From: Savagea sp.
GTDB lineage: Bacteria; Bacillota; Bacilli; Bacillales_A; Planococcaceae
DNA: 14,325 bases
NCBI GenBank assembly: GCA_030146155.1
Contig: JASLCF010000169.1
Location: 1-14,325, forward strand
Direction of reading: 5' to 3'
Shown here: positions 13,780 to 14,325 of the stretch, piece after piece
Numbering within the stretch: the first letter of the stretch is position 1
Layout: each line of letters opens with the position of its first letter
The notes under the pieces: generated by a model
Told to the model about the DNA's origin: nothing
The model's database searches: none
The model's input: the letters and a program-made list of their open reading frames with translations, nothing else
Position numbers and translations under genes: made by a program

Positions 13780-14079
13780 TTATTCCTGCTTTATGTAAGG
13801 TTTACCTTCTACCAGCAATATTAAACCATGGTACATTTGTAAATCTTCGTCGCAGTGATCACAAAAGCATTGCTCACCTTTTGTCCAAAATGCCGCAAAT
13901 GCATACTTTCTTCTCTCACTGGACTCATGTTGATCAGCATATCTTGTCATTTGTTCTTCAAAATAAGCTTCGGCTTCATCTAATGTTGAAAATGTAGTCC
14001 TCTTTTGTACATACTCTTCCCATTCTTCAAACATCCACCAAGGTTCAAAATCTGCTAGCATATAAACTACTTCATACAT
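13780..14079 (-). CDS. DUF1033 family protein
   Basis: A 99-residue acidic soluble protein matching the DUF1033 family of Bacillota by its opening (MYEVVYMLADFEPWWMFEEWEE), the central ARM of acidic/aromatic residues, and the C-terminal FAAFWTKGEQCFCDHCDEDLQMYHG segment. The cysteines C71, C73 and C76 lie in a C-x-C-x2-C cluster that could bind a metal, though four ligands are not obvious. The function is unknown in all relatives that I recall. GGAGGG is 7 bases before the ATG. It has its own promoter; no terminator separates it from the csp promoter, so some read-through into the csp leader is possible. Confidence 0.88.
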   Translation of the reverse strand: MYEVVYMLADFEPWWMFEEWEEYVQKRTTFSTLDEAEAYFEEQMTRYADQHESSERRKYAFAAFWTKGEQCFCDHCDEDLQMYHGLILLVEGKPYIKQE

Positions 14080-14112
14080 GGAGTTCCCTCCTTTTTAGTG
14101 ACAAGTATTTCC

Positions 14113-14140
14113 ATTGTAACAAATTCAATTCAACAAGCAA
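14113..14140 (-). promoter_or_regulatory. Promoter of the DUF1033 gene
   Basis: Minus strand: TTGCTT (14135-14140), 16-nt spacer, TACAAT (14113-14118) with TG-n extended -10, about 33 nt before the ATG. Confidence 0.6.
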
Positions 14141-14196
14141 ATATTTTGATTCCTATCCCATTATTTTTAATTGTAGCTGGCTGATGTATTTTTATT

Positions 14197-14325
14197 CTAC
14201 CCCGTTCTTTCTTTTCGTACTTTTCTCAACTCTTTACATACATTCAACCATTCAAGTTGTATGAGTAAAATGTTTGTGGGGATAAATAAAAAATCCATAA
14301 CACAATTAATCTCCGTTCCAATCGG
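14197..14325 (-). CDS. Possible C-terminal end of a gene cut by the window edge
   Basis: The minus-strand frame entering at the right edge stays open for 42 codons to a TAG at 14197-14199. The end is hydrophobic then basic (IPTNILLIQLEWL followed by KELRKVRKE). It may be the C-terminus of a protein beginning outside the window. It is not recognised, and 42 open codons in AT-rich DNA is only modest support; a 33-residue ORF from the internal ATG lacks a well-spaced ribosome site. No terminator follows it. Confidence 0.35.
   Translation of the reverse strand, partial: PIGTEINCVMDFLFIPTNILLIQLEWLNVCKELRKVRKERTG

Noticed and set aside
13707..13997. Plus-strand open frames in the csp leader and DUF1033 region
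   Set aside because: They cover the csp promoter and the DUF1033 gene in antisense and have no ribosome site.
1..14325. CRISPR, prophage, transposon or tRNA features
   Set aside because: No regularly spaced repeats, transposase, integrase, terminal inverted repeats or cloverleaf sequence were seen.

Overview
The window comes from a low-GC Gram-positive bacterium (Bacillota). Evidence is the AT-rich sequence, strong AGGAGG-type ribosome sites, many U-tailed hairpin terminators, a lipoprotein signal peptide, a CspB-like cold-shock protein, DUF1033 and DUF2785 proteins, and an ABC exporter pair closely resembling Bacillus subtilis YheI/YheH (BmrC/BmrD). A palindrome matching the B. subtilis FadR operator and a c-di-GMP enzyme fit Bacillales, perhaps a Kurthia/Planococcaceae-like organism; that placement is inference. 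Nothing indicates a phage, plasmid, insertion sequence or CRISPR array.

Layout. Bases 1-6524 are almost all on the minus strand. In transcription order (right to left) they hold: an operon of an ABC-type ATPase, an Ogt-like DNA repair methyltransferase and an alpha/beta hydrolase, with overlapping ends; a 104-codon gene broken by one in-frame TGA; a metallo-beta-lactamase-fold hydrolase behind a FadR-type operator; a DUF2785-DUF697 gene pair; and a lipoprotein. Most units end at a clear terminator. Bases 6585-10475 are on the plus strand: a promoter, a 29-codon leader ORF, an intrinsic terminator with a competing antiterminator, a second 21-codon ORF, then the two half-transporter genes overlapping by 4 nt and a bidirectional terminator. 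Bases 10487-14325 return to the minus strand: a PAS-PAS-GGDEF(degenerate)-EAL-PilZ protein, an AT-rich gap, a cold-shock gene with a long structured 5' UTR, a DUF1033 protein, and an open frame cut by the right edge.

Most notable is the 6585-6955 leader. It resembles the ribosome-mediated attenuator (bmrB) known ahead of bmrCD in B. subtilis, but with a shorter unrelated-looking peptide, a second small ORF beyond the terminator, and a promoter overlapping the divergent promoter of the ATPase-ogt operon. Other points are the FadR-type box at the metallo-hydrolase promoter, nested and mutually exclusive stems in the csp 5' UTR, a DUF697 protein that seems to have lost its GTPase motifs, and a probably dedicated c-di-GMP phosphodiesterase carrying its own PilZ domain.
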